This document shows, piece after piece, positions 62,549-64,000 of a stretch of 64,000 nucleotides of DNA. The notes under the pieces are model-generated. The model was not told the origin of the DNA, did no database searches, and worked only from the letters and a program-made list of their open reading frames with translations. The stretch's first letter is position 1. The number at the start of each line of letters is the position of its first letter. Origin of the DNA: Oscillospiraceae bacterium (GTDB lineage: Bacteria > Bacillota > Clostridia > Oscillospirales > Ruminococcaceae); the NCBI GenBank assembly GCA_017533485.1, contig JAFXIC010000057.1:58395-122394 (forward strand). Reading direction: 5' to 3'. A program made the translations under genes and the position numbers.

Positions 62549-63790
62549 ATGCAAAAGAGTCTTCGCTTACGGTTTTTGGTCATCAGCTGGGGGCTGCTGA
62601 TGTTTTTGCTGTGTGCACTCTGCGGCGGGATCTCAGCGTTTCTCTATCGTACAGAGGTTTCAAAGAGTGAGGAAGTGCTGAAAACAGCAATCGAGAATTT
62701 TGATGCCAAAGAACCGGCAGGCGTCTATACGGACGCAGGGCGTGGGCTGGTGACGGCGGTTCTCACACCGAGCGGACGGCTGCTTGGCTGTCGGACATGG
62801 CGGATTTTCGTGTCGGAATCGAATCTTGCGATGCTGGTGCGGCAAAGCGCAGGCGGCAGCGATCAGGGTTCGGGGCGAGCGGAGCTGGACGGACAGGTTG
62901 TCCGTTATCAGTATGTCAAGCATCTCGGACAATATTGGGTTGCAGTAACGGACTGCGGCGAGGAGGAATCTGTGAAAGATCTGATCCGCAGTTATATTGT
63001 ATGGTTTCTGGTGCTGGGCGGCTTGCTGCTGATACCGGTGAGTTTTCTGCTGTCGCAGTGGGCGAGCAAACCGATTGAAGCGGCGTGGGAGAAGCAGAAC
63101 GATTTCGTATCCGACGCAACGCATGAGCTGAAAACGCCGCTTGCGGTAATTACCGCAGATACCGCGGCAGTGCTGGCGAACCCCGATGCAACAGTCGGAA
63201 GTCAGGCGAAATGGCTGGGCAGTATCCGCGGCGAAACGACCCGTATGGCAGGGCTGGTAACGGGCTTGCTGTTTCTGGCAAAGGTAGACGCAGATGAGAT
63301 TAAGCTGAATGTCAGGGAGGAGGAAATCTCCGAATTGGTGGAAGGCTTGTGCATGGAATGGGAAGCGGATATCTTTGAAAGCGGAAAACAATTTGATTAT
63401 GAGATGACGCATGGACTATTATATGTATGTGACTGGGAGCGGATCCGCCAGATGCTGACGGAGCTGCTGGACAATGCCGTGAAATATACGCCGTCCGGCG
63501 GAACCATCCGATTGATTCTGAATCGTGACCGAAAGCAGCATCTTCGGATTGTTGTGTCGAATGAGGGAGAGGAGATCACGGAAAAGGATCTGGAGAAAAT
63601 CTTTGATCGCTTTTATCGTGTTGACCCGTCGAGAGCGAGAGAAACCGGTGGATATGGTCTTGGATTATGTGTTGCGAAATGTATCGCACAGCTCCACGGT
63701 GGAACGATTACAGCCGAAAGCGGTAATGGAATCAATGTATTTACTGTTGTTTTGGGAGATGTGGCGAATGCCCGCGGAGGAGACCGGTAG
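62549..63790 (+). CDS. Membrane sensor histidine kinase
   Basis: 413 residues from ATG 62549 (AAAGGAGG upstream). Two membrane segments (about 9-33 and 150-168) enclose a 115-residue extracellular sensor domain without recognisable motif. Cytoplasmic part: H box DFVSDATHELKTPLAVI with His192, N box ELLDNAVKYTPSGG, D/F region KIFDRFYRVDPSRA and G box GGYGLGL. A HAMP-like linker is very short. No response regulator lies beside it in the window; pgcA is divergent upstream. Confidence 0.94.
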   Translation: MQKSLRLRFLVISWGLLMFLLCALCGGISAFLYRTEVSKSEEVLKTAIENFDAKEPAGVYTDAGRGLVTAVLTPSGRLLGCRTWRIFVSESNLAMLVRQSAGGSDQGSGRAELDGQVVRYQYVKHLGQYWVAVTDCGEEESVKDLIRSYIVWFLVLGGLLLIPVSFLLSQWASKPIEAAWEKQNDFVSDATHELKTPLAVITADTAAVLANPDATVGSQAKWLGSIRGETTRMAGLVTGLLFLAKVDADEIKLNVREEEISELVEGLCMEWEADIFESGKQFDYEMTHGLLYVCDWERIRQMLTELLDNAVKYTPSGGTIRLILNRDRKQHLRIVVSNEGEEITEKDLEKIFDRFYRVDPSRARETGGYGLGLCVAKCIAQLHGGTITAESGNGINVFTVVLGDVANARGGDR

Positions 63791-63801
63791 AAACCTGACT
63801 T

Positions 63802-63831
63802 AGAATTCTGTCGAAATTCGAGTTCTTTTTG
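63802..63831 (+). terminator. Possible terminator of the histidine kinase gene
   Basis: AGAATTC pairs with GAGTTCT (one G-T pair), followed by TTTT. The stem is short. Confidence 0.5.
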
Positions 63832-63870
63832 TGCAAAGCATAGAAACGGAAAAAAGGGCAAAAATGGGGA

Positions 63871-63899
63871 TTGACAAACGGGAAGAAGTATGGTAGAAT
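63871..63899 (+). promoter_or_regulatory. Promoter reading out of the window
   Basis: TTGACA (63871-63876), 17 bp, TAGAAT (63894-63899). The transcript would run past position 64000; its first part carries GCGAAGGGCAA twice (about 63918-63948) and a stem AGTCGC/GCGACT. Confidence 0.65.
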
Positions 63900-64000
63900 A
63901 ATCAAGTCGCCTCGGGAGCGAAGGGCAAGAAGCGAAGGGCAAAGAGAGCGACTGAAGAAGGAGTTATAGTACATAAGTAAGCAGCGGCAGGAACACGCAG

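Noticed and set aside
63900-64000. T-box leader or start of an rRNA operon at the right edge
   Set aside because: Neither a T-box sequence nor the start of 16S rRNA can be seen in the remaining 100 bases.

Overview
The window looks like chromosomal DNA of a spore-forming, fibre-degrading, cellulosome-type member of the Ruminococcus group (Oscillospiraceae, Firmicutes). The evidence is three secreted enzymes with Thr-rich linkers and/or dockerin modules (PL11 rhamnogalacturonan lyase, GH30-CBM22-CE1 xylanase/esterase, GH25 lysozyme), sporulation genes (spoIIGA, sigE, spoVS), the anaerobic cobalt-early cobalamin pathway, and classical Shine-Dalgarno sequences with many TTGACA/TTGCAA-17-TATAAT promoters. 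No rRNA, tRNA, CRISPR array or intact transposon was seen.

Layout. 1-1.75 kb: 3' part missing of a secreted subtilase (minus). 1.96-4.5 kb: a ribosome-protection-type GTPase fused to a Rae1/YacP-like nuclease domain. 4.6-8.5 kb: a small protein, spoIIGA-sigE behind a spoIIG-like promoter, and GTP-dependent PEP carboxykinase. 8.8-11.5 kb: dockerin-bearing PL11 lyase. 11.5-16.5 kb (minus): a first cobalamin-riboswitch operon with a NEAT-like membrane protein, a BtuFCD-type corrinoid ABC importer, cobO and cbiC. 16.5-30.5 kb (minus): a second, tightly overlapping cobalamin-riboswitch operon cbiD-F-G-H-J-ET-A-cobT-U-S-(short cobU-like)-cobC-cbiB-cobD-cbiP. Together they cover most of the route from cobalt-precorrin-3 to adenosylcobalamin; a cobaltochelatase, CbiL and the uroporphyrinogen genes are not in the window. 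30.5-33 kb: GH25 lysozyme and a U32-like protein. 33.3-35.2 kb: luxS-mtnN-hisI-hisE. 35.3-42.1 kb: a Cys-rich putative coat protein, dnaE, ligA and a lipoprotein. 42.2-48.4 kb (minus): GH30/CE1 enzyme, PHP phosphatase, prfC, maf. 48.6-49.7 kb: DUF4236 protein.

50.07-55.06 kb is a block (small Thr-rich protein, ymdB, spoVS, add, ABC-F ATPase, small protein) in which the GC skew of the + strand is reversed relative to the rest of the window. It is bracketed by a 25-bp inverted repeat and by transposase remnants, which fits an inversion. 55.1-64 kb: a double-HhH membrane protein, a structured leader with terminator (candidate guanidine-IV riboswitch) before a MATE transporter, pyrimidine-nucleoside phosphorylase, an MBL-fold lipoprotein, rpmE, phosphoglucomutase and a sensor histidine kinase.

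The best candidates for something not routinely described are the GTPase-Rae1 fusion, the skew-inverted block, and the putative MATE riboswitch. All functional calls come from reading protein motifs by eye; no database search was run.
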